DNA of 64,000 bases from Streptomyces sp. NBC_00162 (lineage in GTDB: Bacteria > Actinomycetota > Actinomycetes > Streptomycetales > Streptomycetaceae). Both the position numbers and the translations under genes were made by a program. How positions within the stretch are numbered: position 1 is the first letter of the stretch; each line of letters starts with the position of its first letter. The notes beneath the pieces were generated by a model. The model was not told where the DNA came from. It made no database searches and was given only the letters and a program-made list of their open reading frames with translations. This document shows positions 7,988-16,140 of the stretch, piece after piece. The stretch covers positions 4,464,001-4,528,000 of the forward strand of contig NZ_CP102509.1 in the NCBI RefSeq assembly GCF_024611995.1. Direction: 5' to 3'.

Positions 7988-9718
7988 GTGGCGGAACGTA
8001 GCACGGCTGCCGTCGACGTGGCCGACAACAGTGGCGACAAGCCGCTGGCCGCGAAAGCGGACAAGGCCACGGCCGACGGGGTGGACACCCAGAACGGACG
8101 AGCCGCGGACGGACCCATGACCGAAAAGGACGGCGAACGCACGCCCGCGGCCCCCGCGGCCGCACCAGAACTCCACAGCGGCCACAAACTCGCCAGACGC
8201 TACCGGCTCGAAGAGTGCGTCACCCGTGTGGACGGATTCAGCAGCTGGCGTGCGATGGACGAGAAGCTGCGCCGGGCCGTCGGGGTCCACCTGCTGCCCG
8301 CCGACCACCCGCGGGCCCGTTCCGTCCTGGCCGCCGCACGTTCCTCCGCCCTGCTCGGCGACCCCCGGTTCGTCCAGGTACTCGACGCCGTGGAAGAGAA
8401 CGACCTCGTCTACGTCGTCCACGAATGGCTGCCCGACGCCACCGAACTCACCGCGCTCCTCGCCGCGGGCCCCCTGGAGCCCCACGAGGCGTACCAGCTC
8501 GTCAGCCAGATCTCCCAGGCCATGACCGCGGCCCACCGCGAAGGCCTCGCCCATCTGCGCCTGACACCCAGCGCGATACTGCGCACCTCCACCGGCCAGT
8601 ACCGCATCCGCGGCCTCGCAGTGAACGCCGCCCTGCGCGGGATCACCAGCGAGACACCGCAGCGCGCCGACACCGAGGCCATCGGCGCACTCCTGTACGC
8701 CGCACTCACCCAGCGCTGGCCGTACGAGAACGACGCCTACGGCCTCACCGGCCTGCCCAAGGGCGTTGGCCTGATCGCCCCCGACCAGGTACGCGCCGGG
8801 GTCCACCGGGGCCTGGGCGAGCTCGCCATGCGCGCCCTCGCCAACGACGGGGCCACGGCCTCCCGCCAGGAACCCGCCTGCACCACCCCCGAGGAGCTGG
8901 CCAAGGCCGTCGCCGCGATGCCCCGCATCAGGCCGCCGGAGCCCGCCTTCACCGCCCCGCCCGAGTACCAGCACACCACCTACCAGCAGGGCAGCTACGG
9001 CCGCCCCACGCCGGGTACGCCCCCCACCCAGTCCGTCACGGCCGTCCCCCCGCCGCCCCCGCCGCCCCCGCTGAACAGCCGCACCGGCCGGGCCCTGAAG
9101 TGGGGCGTCGCCGCCCTGCTCATCGCCGCCCTCGGCCTCGGCAGTTGGCAGCTGGCCGACACCCTCCTGCGCGGCAACAACGGGGGCTCCGGCAACAGCG
9201 GCTCCAACCAGCAGACCGAGCCCACCGACGCCCCCAAGGAGATCAAGCCGGGCAAGCCGCTGCCCATCGGCAACGCCACCGTCTTCGGCAAGGAGCCGAT
9301 CAAGGCGGAGGACGCGGACAAGGCGGTCGACCGCAACGCCGACACCGCCTGGGTCACCAAGGTGTTCTACGGCTACGCCAACTTCGGCAACCTGGACAGC
9401 TACGACGACGGCAGCGGCATCGTTGTCGACCTCGGCAGCGTCCAGGACGTGGCCGGCCTCGACGTCGACCTGTATGCGGCTGGACACAAGGTCGAGGTGC
9501 GGGCCGCCTCCCCGGAGGCTTCCTCAGCCCGCTCCCTCTCGGACTTCCCCCACGAGGTCGTCAAGCCGAGCACGACAGGGAAGGACCTGAAGACCACCCT
9601 GGAGACCCCGGTGAAGACCCGCTTCCTGCTGGTCCACATCACGGCCCTGCCCTCTGACGGAAGCGGCGCCTACCGCGGCGGCATCAAAGAGATCAAGGTG
9701 CTCGGCACGGCCGAATAG
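7988..9718 (+). CDS. Membrane pseudokinase with extracellular discoidin-like domain (MurJ partner)
   Basis: The protein has 576 residues when started at GTG 7988, which has GGGAGG 12 bases upstream; the frame is open back to GTG 7919. Residues ~60-330 have the outline of a Ser/Thr kinase (HKLARRYRLEE at the start), but the catalytic motifs are lost: the HRD-K-N loop reads HLRLTPSAI, the metal-binding DFG reads IRGLA and the VAVK lysine region reads AVGVHLL. A Pro/Tyr-rich linker with ten consecutive prolines precedes one membrane helix (WGVAALLIAALGLGSW). The outer ~160 residues look like the carbohydrate-binding or discoidin-like domain found at the end of mycobacterial MviN. It is therefore likely to be a scaffold that regulates MurJ after phosphorylation by a PknB-type kinase, recognised by FhaA (54858-55703). 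The role is inferred from mycobacteria. Confidence 0.85.
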   Translation: MAERSTAAVDVADNSGDKPLAAKADKATADGVDTQNGRAADGPMTEKDGERTPAAPAAAPELHSGHKLARRYRLEECVTRVDGFSSWRAMDEKLRRAVGVHLLPADHPRARSVLAAARSSALLGDPRFVQVLDAVEENDLVYVVHEWLPDATELTALLAAGPLEPHEAYQLVSQISQAMTAAHREGLAHLRLTPSAILRTSTGQYRIRGLAVNAALRGITSETPQRADTEAIGALLYAALTQRWPYENDAYGLTGLPKGVGLIAPDQVRAGVHRGLGELAMRALANDGATASRQEPACTTPEELAKAVAAMPRIRPPEPAFTAPPEYQHTTYQQGSYGRPTPGTPPTQSVTAVPPPPPPPPLNSRTGRALKWGVAALLIAALGLGSWQLADTLLRGNNGGSGNSGSNQQTEPTDAPKEIKPGKPLPIGNATVFGKEPIKAEDADKAVDRNADTAWVTKVFYGYANFGNLDSYDDGSGIVVDLGSVQDVAGLDVDLYAAGHKVEVRAASPEASSARSLSDFPHEVVKPSTTGKDLKTTLETPVKTRFLLVHITALPSDGSGAYRGGIKEIKVLGTAE

Positions 9719-9805
9719 GACCGGCCGCGAGGACAGCCACCGGGCCCGGGCAGGCCCTCGTATTCGTCCCGCCCGACCCGTACGCTCCCTTCCGGGAGGG
9801 GAGGT

Positions 9806-10504
9806 GTGATGCACGACGCGGCGACCGGCGGGGACAGCGACCAGGAATTGCTGGCGCTGCACGTCGCCGGAGACCCCGACGCCTTCGGTGAGCTCGTCCG
9901 CAGGCACCGGGACCGGCTGTGGGCCGTGGCCCTGCGCACCCTCGGCGACCGCGAGGAGGCCGCCGACGCGGTGCAGGACGCCCTCGTCTCCGCCTACCGG
10001 GCCGCCCACACCTTCCGCGGGGACTCCGCCGTCACCACCTGGCTGCACCGCATCACCGTCAACGCCTGCCTCGACCGGGCCCGCAAGGCCGCCTCCCGCA
10101 AGACCTCGCCCCTCGACGACACGGAGCGCCTGGAGCGCCTCCTGGAGCCCCACGAGTCCGCCGAGGCCCCCGCGGAGCGCCAGGACCTCCACCGCCAGCT
10201 CCTGGCCGCCCTCAGCACCCTCCCTGCCGAACAGCGGGCCGCGCTCGTCCTCGTCGACATGCAGGGATACCCCGTCGCCGAAGCCGCCGACATCCTCGAC
10301 GTCCCCACCGGCACCGTGAAGAGCCGCTGCGCACGCGGCCGCGCGAAACTCCTCCCGATGCTCACTCATCTGCGCACGAATGCCGGGGATAACACCGCCA
10401 CCGAGCGGGGAAGGAACCGGACGCCGGGCACAGCCGTCCCACCAGCGGCAGAACCCAGGCAGCCAGACCCAGACGCAGTGAAGGGCGGAGGTGGACGACC
10501 GTGA
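9806..10504 (+). CDS. sigM: ECF RNA polymerase sigma factor SigM
   Basis: A 232-residue group 4 sigma factor. Region 2 reads DAFGELVRRHRDRLWAVALRTLGDREEAADAVQDALVSAYRAAHTFRGDSAVTTWLHRITVNACLD in family terms (domain at about residues 25-95), and region 4 has the helix-turn-helix LPAEQRAALVLVDMQGYPVAEAADILDVPTGTVKSR (about 135-175). A ~45-residue Pro-rich tail follows. The first start is GTG 9806; an ATG at 9809 is also possible and is better spaced from GGGAGG at 9794. Its stop overlaps the start of the anti-sigma gene by 4 bases. Position between the MurJ pseudokinase and trxBA matches sigM of mycobacteria, where it is an envelope or redox stress sigma factor. Confidence 0.9.
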   Translation: MMHDAATGGDSDQELLALHVAGDPDAFGELVRRHRDRLWAVALRTLGDREEAADAVQDALVSAYRAAHTFRGDSAVTTWLHRITVNACLDRARKAASRKTSPLDDTERLERLLEPHESAEAPAERQDLHRQLLAALSTLPAEQRAALVLVDMQGYPVAEAADILDVPTGTVKSRCARGRAKLLPMLTHLRTNAGDNTATERGRNRTPGTAVPPAAEPRQPDPDAVKGGGGRP

Positions 10505-11424
10505 CCCCCACGACCGGCACGACCGGCACGATCCGGCACCCGGACGTCTCGGAGATCTCCGACCTGACCGAAGGACTCCTCTCCCCGACCCGCAGCGCCG
10601 AAGTCAGACTCCACCTCGGCGGCTGCACCCTGTGCGCCGACGTCCGCGCCTCCCTGGAGGAGATCCGCGCCGTCCTGGGCACGCTCCCGGGCCCGGCCCG
10701 GATGCCCGCCGACATCGCCGGCCGCATCGACGCGGCCCTCGCCGCCGAGGCCCTCCTCGACTCCACCACCCCCCAGGCTTCCGACGAGGACAGTCGGCCC
10801 GCATCCGCTGCCCGTCCCCGCCCGACCGACCGCGATGTTTCACGTGAAACATCGCCCGCCGGCCACCCGAACGGCCCAAGCGGCCCTGGGCGACGCCGCG
10901 CCCGCCGCCGGATCGCCGTACTCACGGGCCTGGCCGGGGCCGCCGCCTGCGCGCTCGGAATCTTCCTGTTCAGCGACGTGTCCGGCCCGCCCTCTCATGA
11001 CGCAACCGCCCGCCGGGAAACGACGAGCTCCGCCGCCCAGCCCCCCACCGACGGCGCCTACACCTCCCAGGGCCTGCGCAGCAGCGTCAAGCAGCTCCTC
11101 GACTCCGGGCAGGGCGCCAAGGCGGCCACCCAGGGGGAGCAGAACAACACCTACGGGATGGAGAACACCCCGGCACCCGGGATCGCCCCCAACGACCGCC
11201 AGGCGGCCTCCGTCCCCGCCTGCGTCCAGGAGGCCACCGGCCGCCCGGAGACCCCGATCGCCTCCGAGCGCGGCAGCTACCAGGGCACTCCGGTACTCCT
11301 GCTCGTCCTGCCGCACCCGGGCGACTCCTCCCGCGTGGACGCCTACCTCGTCGACTCCGGCTGCGAGAACACCACCCCGGCCACCCCCGGAAAGGTCCTG
11401 CTGACGAACACCTATCCCCGGTAA
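10501..11424 (+). CDS. Zinc-binding anti-sigma factor (membrane-anchored), cognate of SigM
   Basis: 307 residues, with a GTGA overlap with sigM showing translational coupling. The cytoplasmic N-terminal domain carries the anti-sigma zinc motif H-x3-C-x2-C (HLGGCTLC, about residues 38-45). One membrane helix (IAVLTGLAGAAACALGIFLFS, about 140-160) leads to an outer domain of ~145 residues of unknown fold with two cysteines. A parS palindrome lies inside the gene and is translated as DVSRETS in the linker between the zinc domain and the membrane helix. The family binds the sigma factor at the membrane and releases it on an extracellular or redox signal; which signal acts here is not shown. Confidence 0.86.
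   Translation: MTPTTGTTGTIRHPDVSEISDLTEGLLSPTRSAEVRLHLGGCTLCADVRASLEEIRAVLGTLPGPARMPADIAGRIDAALAAEALLDSTTPQASDEDSRPASAARPRPTDRDVSRETSPAGHPNGPSGPGRRRARRRIAVLTGLAGAAACALGIFLFSDVSGPPSHDATARRETTSSAAQPPTDGAYTSQGLRSSVKQLLDSGQGAKAATQGEQNNTYGMENTPAPGIAPNDRQAASVPACVQEATGRPETPIASERGSYQGTPVLLLVLPHPGDSSRVDAYLVDSGCENTTPATPGKVLLTNTYPR
10837..10850. other. parS: parS site (ParB binding)
   Basis: Perfect GTTTCACGTGAAAC flanked by GAT and ATC, inside the anti-sigma gene and read as V-S-R-E-T. Confidence 0.95.
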
Positions 11425-11454
11425 CCGACACGTAAGGACTGCAGGGGACAGCAG

Positions 11455-11481
11455 GGGAATGCATGCGCCGTAGGATCCGTT
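11455..11481 (+). promoter_or_regulatory. Sigma-R-type promoter of trxBA
   Basis: GGGAAT at 11455-11460, 18 bases, then GTT at 11479-11481. This is an exact match to the sigma-R consensus (GGAAT, 18-base spacer, GTT) known from the trxBA promoter of Streptomyces coelicolor. It lies 70 bases before the trxB start, in the gap after the anti-sigma gene. It predicts induction by thiol oxidation through the SigR-RsrA system, whose genes are outside this window. Confidence 0.82.
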
Positions 11482-11550
11482 GGGTGGGGTGAGAGTCCGA
11501 ACCGGCCCCCGGTAGGCAGCACGCAGTCCGCAGAGACGAGGAAGAAACCC

Positions 11551-12510
11551 GTGAGCGACGTTCGAAACGTGATCATCATCGGCTCCGGGCCGGCCGGTTA
11601 CACGGCTGCCCTGTACACCGCACGCGCTTCGCTCAAGCCGCTGGTATTCGAAGGCGCCGTCACCGCCGGTGGTGCGCTGATGAACACCACCGAGGTGGAG
11701 AACTTCCCGGGGTTCCAGGACGGCATCATGGGCCCCGACCTCATGGACAACATGCGCGGCCAGGCCGAGCGGTTCGGCGCCGAGCTGGTCCCGGACGACA
11801 TCGTGTCCGTGGACCTCACCGGTGAGATCAAGACCGTCACCGACACCGCCGGCACCGTGCACCGCGCCAAGGCCGTCATCGTCACCACCGGCTCCCAGCA
11901 CCGCAAGCTCGGCCTGCCCAACGAGGACGCCCTCTCCGGCCGCGGCGTCTCCTGGTGCGCCACCTGCGACGGGTTCTTCTTCAAGGACCACGACATCGCC
12001 GTCGTCGGCGGCGGCGACACCGCGATCGAGGAAGCGACCTTCCTCTCCCGGTTCGCCAAGTCCGTCACGATCGTCCACCGTCGCGACAGCCTGCGCGCCT
12101 CGAAGGCCATGCAGGACCGCGCCTTCGCCGACCCGAAGATCAAGTTCGCCTGGGACAGCGAGGTCGCCGAGATCCACGGTGAGCAGAAGCTCTCCGGTCT
12201 CACCCTGCGCAACACCAAGACCGGCGAGACCTCCGCGCTGCCCGTGACCGGCCTCTTCATCGCCGTCGGCCACGACCCCCGCACCGAGCTGTTCAAGGAC
12301 CAGCTGGAGCTCGACGACGAGGGCTACCTCAAGGTCGACGCCCCCTCCACCCGGACCAACGTGACCGGCGTCTTCGGCGCCGGCGACGTCGTGGACCACA
12401 CCTACCGTCAGGCCATCACCGCCGCGGGCACCGGTTGCTCCGCCGCCCTCGACGCCGAGCGCTTCCTCGCCGCCCTCGCGGACGCCGAGAAGGCCCACGC
12501 GACCGTCTGA
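11551..12510 (+). CDS. trxB: Thioredoxin reductase
   Basis: FAD- and NADPH-dependent enzyme that reduces thioredoxin. In 319 residues it has an N-terminal FAD site (VIIIGSGPAGYTAALY, residues ~7-22), the redox-active CATC (about residue 136), the NADPH site VVGGGDTAIEEA followed by HRRDSLRA, and a C-terminal FAD motif VFGAGDVVD. The start is GTG 11551 after GAGGAAG. trxA follows 48 bases downstream, so the two form an operon, driven by the sigma-R-type promoter at 11455. Confidence 0.97.
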   Translation: MSDVRNVIIIGSGPAGYTAALYTARASLKPLVFEGAVTAGGALMNTTEVENFPGFQDGIMGPDLMDNMRGQAERFGAELVPDDIVSVDLTGEIKTVTDTAGTVHRAKAVIVTTGSQHRKLGLPNEDALSGRGVSWCATCDGFFFKDHDIAVVGGGDTAIEEATFLSRFAKSVTIVHRRDSLRASKAMQDRAFADPKIKFAWDSEVAEIHGEQKLSGLTLRNTKTGETSALPVTGLFIAVGHDPRTELFKDQLELDDEGYLKVDAPSTRTNVTGVFGAGDVVDHTYRQAITAAGTGCSAALDAERFLAALADAEKAHATV

Positions 12511-12558
12511 CCCGCTTCATCCCCACACCCCACCCCGCAGGAAAGAAGGAGGCCCGCC

Positions 12559-12894
12559 GTGGCTCTCAAGACCGTGACCGACACCGATTTCGACGCCGAG
12601 GTACTGGCCAGCGACAAGCCGGTGCTGGTGGACTTCTGGGCCGAGTGGTGCGGCCCGTGCCGCCAGATCGCGCCGTCGCTCGAGGCCATCGCGGCCGAGT
12701 ACGGCGACCAGATCGAGATCGTCAAGCTCAACATCGACCAGAACCCGGCCACGGCTGCCAAGTACGGCGTCATGTCCATCCCGACCCTGAACGTGTACCA
12801 GGGCGGCGAGGTCGTCAAGACCATCGTGGGTGCCAAGCCGAAGGCCGCCATCCTGCGCGACCTTGAGAACTTCGTCCAGGTCAAGACCGTCTGA
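12559..12894 (+). CDS. trxA: Thioredoxin
   Basis: A 111-residue thioredoxin with the active site WCGPC (residues ~32-36), the cis-proline segment SIPTL and the buried Asp in VLVDFWAEW. It reduces protein disulfides and is recycled by TrxB. It begins at GTG 12559, preceded by AAGAAGGAGG, a very strong ribosome binding site. It is the last gene of the trxBA operon and ends 10 bases before a parS that forms part of the terminator. Confidence 0.97.
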   Translation: MALKTVTDTDFDAEVLASDKPVLVDFWAEWCGPCRQIAPSLEAIAAEYGDQIEIVKLNIDQNPATAAKYGVMSIPTLNVYQGGEVVKTIVGAKPKAAILRDLENFVQVKTV

Positions 12895-12904
12895 CGAGGC
12901 ACAT

Positions 12905-12918
12905 GTTTCACGTGAAAC
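12905..12918. other. parS: parS site (ParB binding)
   Basis: Perfect GTTTCACGTGAAAC directly after trxA. Its right half is the base of the terminator hairpin's left arm, and a half copy (GTTTCACGT) closes the right arm. Confidence 0.95.
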
Positions 12919-12954
12919 GGGGCCGCCCCTCAAAGGGGCGGCCCCGTTTCACGT
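12910..12954. terminator. Terminator between trxA and the GNAT gene, built on parS
   Basis: A perfect 20-bp stem, with left arm beginning ACGTGAAACGGGGCC at 12910 and right arm at 12935-12954, and a 5-base loop. It separates the convergent trxA (ends 12894) and the acetyltransferase gene (ends 12962), so it probably serves both strands. Confidence 0.82.
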
Positions 12955-12961
12955 ATCCGGC

Positions 12962-13579
12962 TCACAACGGGCGCAGCACCGGCTCCTTGCGCGCCGCACC
13001 CAGCAGCCGGTCCAGCGCAAGCTCCACGTCTTCCTTCCACGACAGCGTGGAGCGCAACTCCAGCCTCAGCCGCGGATGCGCGGGGTGGGGCCGTACCGTT
13101 TTGAAGCCCACCGCGAGCAGGTGGTCCGCCGGAAGCAGGCAGGCCGGCCCCTCCCACCGCGCGTCCCCGAACGCCTCGATGGCCCGGAACCCCCGCCGCA
13201 GCAGGTCCTTCGCCACCGTCTGGACCATCACCCGGCCGAGCCCCTGCCCCTGATATCCCGGCATGATCCATGCGGTGATCAGCTGCACGGCGTCCGGCGA
13301 CACCGGACTGGTCGGAAACGCCGTGGCCCGCGGCACGTACGCCGGCGGCGCGTACAGCACGAACCCGACCGGAACCTCGTCCACGTAGACCACCCGGCCG
13401 CACGATCCCCACTCCAGGAGGACGGCGGAGATCCAGGCCTCCTTCTCCATCGCCGGCGTACCCGCCTTCACGGCGGCCTCACCACTGACCGGATCCAGCT
13501 CCCAGAACACGCAGGACCGGCAACGACGAGGCAGATCCTGGAGGTTGTCCAGCGTGAGCGGTACCAGCCGACGACCCAT
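12962..13579 (-). CDS. GNAT family N-acetyltransferase
   Basis: A 205-residue protein, starting at ATG 13579 (MGRRLVPLTL); the frame runs back to 13621 but the extra 14 residues lack support. The central part has the acetyl-CoA loop PGYQGQGLGRVMVQTVAKDLLRRGFRAIEAFG (Q/R-x-x-G-x-G type), preceded by the beta strand VQLITAWIMPGY. A CRSCVFWEL segment near residue 20 holds two cysteines. The substrate is unknown. In mycobacteria the corresponding place, between trx and parB, holds the amidase-like cwlM, which is absent here. Confidence 0.82.
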   Translation of the reverse strand: MGRRLVPLTLDNLQDLPRRCRSCVFWELDPVSGEAAVKAGTPAMEKEAWISAVLLEWGSCGRVVYVDEVPVGFVLYAPPAYVPRATAFPTSPVSPDAVQLITAWIMPGYQGQGLGRVMVQTVAKDLLRRGFRAIEAFGDARWEGPACLLPADHLLAVGFKTVRPHPAHPRLRLELRSTLSWKEDVELALDRLLGAARKEPVLRPL

Positions 13580-13696
13580 GAACGCATCGTATCCACTGGC
13601 CCCCACTCTTTCGACAGGCACAGCTTCGACAGGACGCCAGAGGGGCGGACCGCGTCGGTTCTCACCGGCACGATCCGCCCCTCGGCGGCCCAGGTG

Positions 13697-14788
13697 TCAC
13701 TCCCCGGACAGACCCTGCTCCAGCACCCGGCCCTCGCCCGGCGCCAGCGTGACCAGAATCCGCTCCAGGTCCTCCATCGACGCGAACTCGACGGTGATCT
13801 TGCCCTTCTTCTGACCCAGATCGACCTTCACCCGCGTCTCGAACCGGTCCGACAGCCGCGTCGCCAGCTCATTGAGCGCCGGAGCCACCCGGGCACCCGC
13901 ACGCGGACCCTTCGGCTTCACCGCGCTGGAGGGCTCCGACGCCATCAGCGTCACGATCTCCTCCACCGCACGCACCGACAGCCCCTCGGCCACGATCCGG
14001 TGCGCCAGACGGTCCTGCTCCTCGGAGTCCTCCACAGACAAGAGCGCCCGCGCATGACCCGCCGACAGCACCCCCGCAGCCACCCGGCGCTGCACCGAAG
14101 GCGACAGCTTCAGCAGCCGAAGCGTGTTCGACACCTGGGGACGCGAGCGGCCGATCCGGTCCGCCAGCTGGTCATGCGTGCAGTTGAAGTCCTGGAGCAG
14201 CTGGTCGTACGCCGCAGCCTCCTCCAGCGGATTCAGCTGAGCCCGGTGCAGGTTCTCCAGCAGCGCGTCCAGTAGCAGCTTCTCGTCATCCGTCGCCCGG
14301 ATGATCGCCGGAATGCTCTCCAGACCGGCCTCCCGGCAGGCCCGCCAGCGCCGCTCGCCCATGATCAGCTCATAGCGGCCCGGAGTCGACTGCCTCACCA
14401 CCACCGGCTGAAGCAGACCCACCTCCTGGATGGAGGTCACCAGCTCGGCCAGTGCGTCCTCGTCGAACACCTCACGCGGCTGCCGCGGGTTCGGCGTGAT
14501 CGCGTCCATCGGAAGCTCCGCGAACGTCGCTCCGGCCACCACATTGGCCTCCGGCGCCTCCGGCACCGGCTCGCTCACCGGCGCGACCGCGAGCGATGTT
14601 TCACGTGAAACATCGGCCTGCACCAGCGAAGCCAGCTTCGCCGCCGCGATCCCGCGCTCCGAGGTCAACACCGGCACCGCCGACGGAGACGTCGACCCGC
14701 CGCCGCCCGCCGACGGCGTCTTCTCCTGCGGGGCCGCGGGAATCAGCGCACCGAGCCCCCGCCCCAGACCTCTACGTCGCTCGCTCAC
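13697..14788 (-). CDS. parB: Chromosome partitioning protein ParB
   Basis: A 363-residue CTP-dependent clamp that loads at parS and spreads around the origin. The N-terminus [17 protein letters not shown] is the usual ParA-contacting start. The ParB N domain includes [14 protein letters not shown] and the nucleotide-binding box [12 protein letters not shown]; the helix-turn-helix ([25 protein letters not shown]) reads parS. A C-terminal dimerisation domain ends the protein. The linker before the N domain contains DVSRETS, encoded by a parS site inside the gene. Its ATG overlaps the parA stop by four bases (14785-14788). Confidence 0.97.
   Translation of the reverse strand: MSERRRGLGRGLGALIPAAPQEKTPSAGGGGSTSPSAVPVLTSERGIAAAKLASLVQADVSRETSLAVAPVSEPVPEAPEANVVAGATFAELPMDAITPNPRQPREVFDEDALAELVTSIQEVGLLQPVVVRQSTPGRYELIMGERRWRACREAGLESIPAIIRATDDEKLLLDALLENLHRAQLNPLEEAAAYDQLLQDFNCTHDQLADRIGRSRPQVSNTLRLLKLSPSVQRRVAAGVLSAGHARALLSVEDSEEQDRLAHRIVAEGLSVRAVEEIVTLMASEPSSAVKPKGPRAGARVAPALNELATRLSDRFETRVKVDLGQKKGKITVEFASMEDLERILVTLAPGEGRVLEQGLSGE
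14598..14611. other. parS: parS site inside parB
   Basis: Perfect GTTTCACGTGAAAC with GAT/ATC flanks, within the parB coding region and translated V-S-R-E-T. Confidence 0.95.
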
Positions 14789-15876
14789 TGGATCCCCTCC
14801 GCCACACTCTGCGTGCTGTTGTTCACACCCGCGCCCAGATGGGCTTGCTGGGCGTCGTACTGCATTCCGACCCCACGGAACGCGATCTCCCGCGCCGCCT
14901 CCAGGTAGGAGAGCGAACCGCTGGAACCCGGGTCGTACGTGAGCACCGTCTGCCCATAGCTCGGCGCCTCGGAGATGCGCACCGACCGCGGAATGCTCGT
15001 CCGCAGCACCTCCTTGCCGAAGTGACTGCGCACCTCGTCCGCCACCTGCGAGGCCAGCCGGGTCCTGCCGTCGTACATCGTCAGCAGGATCGTCGACACG
15101 TGCAGCGTCGGGTTCAGGTGGGCCCGCACCAGATCGACATTGCGCAGCAGCTGCCCCAGCCCCTCCAGCGCGTAGTACTCACACTGGATCGGGATCAGCA
15201 CCTCCGCCCCCGCCACCAGGGCGTTGACGGTCAGCAGCCCCAGCGAAGGCGGGCAGTCGATCAGGATGTAGTCGAGCGGCTGCTCGTACGCCTGGATCGC
15301 CCGCTGGAGCCTGCTCTCACGGGCCACCAGCGACACCAGCTCGATCTCCGCACCCGCCAGATCGATGGTGGCCGGGGCGCAGAAGAGCCCCTCCACATCC
15401 ACCACGGGCTGGACGACCTCCAGCAGGGGCCTGCTGTCCACCAGCACGTCGTAGATCGACGGCACATCCGCGTGGTGGTCGATCCCCAGAGCGGTGGAGG
15501 CATTGCCCTGCGGGTCGAGGTCGACCACCAGGACCCGCGCCCCGTGCAGTGCCAGCGAGGCCGCCAGATTCACGGTCGTCGTGGTCTTGCCCACGCCGCC
15601 CTTTTGGTTGGCGACCACGATGACCCGGGTCTGCTCCGGCCGGGGCAGACCCTCGCCGGCGCGCCCCAGCGCCTCGACCGCCAGCTGGGCGGCTCGGCCG
15701 ATGGGGGTGTCGTTGTCTACAAGGGGAGGGGGCGATGTTTCACGTGAAACATCGTCTCCCGCCGATTCAGAGCGGGGACCGGGGACCGGGTCGGCCATCG
15801 GCCCCGCGAGGTTGGCGTCGGACCGCACGGTGTCACTCTCCTCGACATCAGGCTCGCGATGAACAGAGCCTCCCAT
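14785..15876 (-). CDS. parA: Chromosome partitioning ATPase ParA
   Basis: A P-loop ATPase that positions ParB-parS complexes; in Streptomyces it also acts at the hyphal tip and during sporulation. The deviant Walker A motif is KGGVGKTTT; Walker A' and B follow as [14 protein letters not shown] and [15 protein letters not shown] prefer the ATG at 15876 (363 residues, [13 protein letters not shown]), which matches the length of known Streptomyces ParA. The frame is open to a GTG at 16038 that lies inside a parS and would give 417 residues; no good ribosome site precedes either. The acidic N-terminal region contains DVSRETS from another parS. Two DnaA-box-like sequences (15913-15921, 15931-15939) lie just upstream of the chosen start. 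Confidence 0.95.
   Translation of the reverse strand: MGGSVHREPDVEESDTVRSDANLAGPMADPVPGPRSESAGDDVSRETSPPPLVDNDTPIGRAAQLAVEALGRAGEGLPRPEQTRVIVVANQKGGVGKTTTTVNLAASLALHGARVLVVDLDPQGNASTALGIDHHADVPSIYDVLVDSRPLLEVVQPVVDVEGLFCAPATIDLAGAEIELVSLVARESRLQRAIQAYEQPLDYILIDCPPSLGLLTVNALVAGAEVLIPIQCEYYALEGLGQLLRNVDLVRAHLNPTLHVSTILLTMYDGRTRLASQVADEVRSHFGKEVLRTSIPRSVRISEAPSYGQTVLTYDPGSSGSLSYLEAAREIAFRGVGMQYDAQQAHLGAGVNNSTQSVAEGIQ
15737..15750. other. parS: parS site inside parA
   Basis: Perfect GTTTCACGTGAAAC with GAT/ATC flanks, within the 5' part of parA and translated V-S-R-E-T. Confidence 0.95.
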
Positions 15877-15912
15877 GTCACCGGGGTCGCGAACCAGCGG
15901 GGCCCGTACTCC

Positions 15913-15939
15913 TGTGGATGAATCCACCGATGTGGACAA
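15913..15939 (-). promoter_or_regulatory. Two DnaA-box-like sequences upstream of parA
   Basis: TGTGGATGA at 15913-15921 and TGTGGACAA (complement TTGTCCACA, the Streptomyces consensus) at 15931-15939, both in the same orientation. They lie between the ATG at 15876 and the upstream parS. They might couple parAB expression to DnaA; this is inference from position. Confidence 0.5.
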
Positions 15940-16022
15940 CTCCGTCCCCCTCGCATCCTTGCGATTGCGGGGGGACGCAGCCGCACGACCGCGGCTGATG
16001 ATTCCGTGCAGCAGAGAGCGAC

Positions 16023-16036
16023 GTTTCACGTGAAAC
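16023..16036. other. parS: parS site upstream of parA
   Basis: Perfect GTTTCACGTGAAAC, 147 bases before the preferred parA start. It is a candidate site for feedback of ParB on the parAB promoter region. Confidence 0.95.
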
Positions 16037-16140
16037 ACGATGCCCGGGTGAAGACTTCAGGCCGCTACGACACTCCGAAATCCATACCTATAGGGCCCAA
16101 CACGGCCGAAATCTCCTGCGGAACCCCAAGAACCAGAGCC

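Noticed and set aside
5513..9487. 1324-codon open frame on the minus strand opposite murJ and the pseudokinase gene
   Set aside because: It lies wholly antisense to well-supported genes, its product is Gly/Ala/Val/Glu low-complexity with no domain, and long antisense frames are normal in DNA of this G+C content.
10835..11404. Frame starting MFHVK within the anti-sigma gene
   Set aside because: Again a parS-derived ATG, out of frame with the anti-sigma gene; Pro/Arg-rich product without a domain.
12942..12958. Ninth parS at about 12946
   Set aside because: Only the left half (GTTTCACGT) matches; it is the closing arm of the terminator and not a full ParB site.
14596..15747. Frame starting MFHVKH inside parB and parA, antisense to both
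   Set aside because: The ATG comes from the parS palindrome (ATGTTTCACGTGAAA) and the rest is the complement of conserved parAB.
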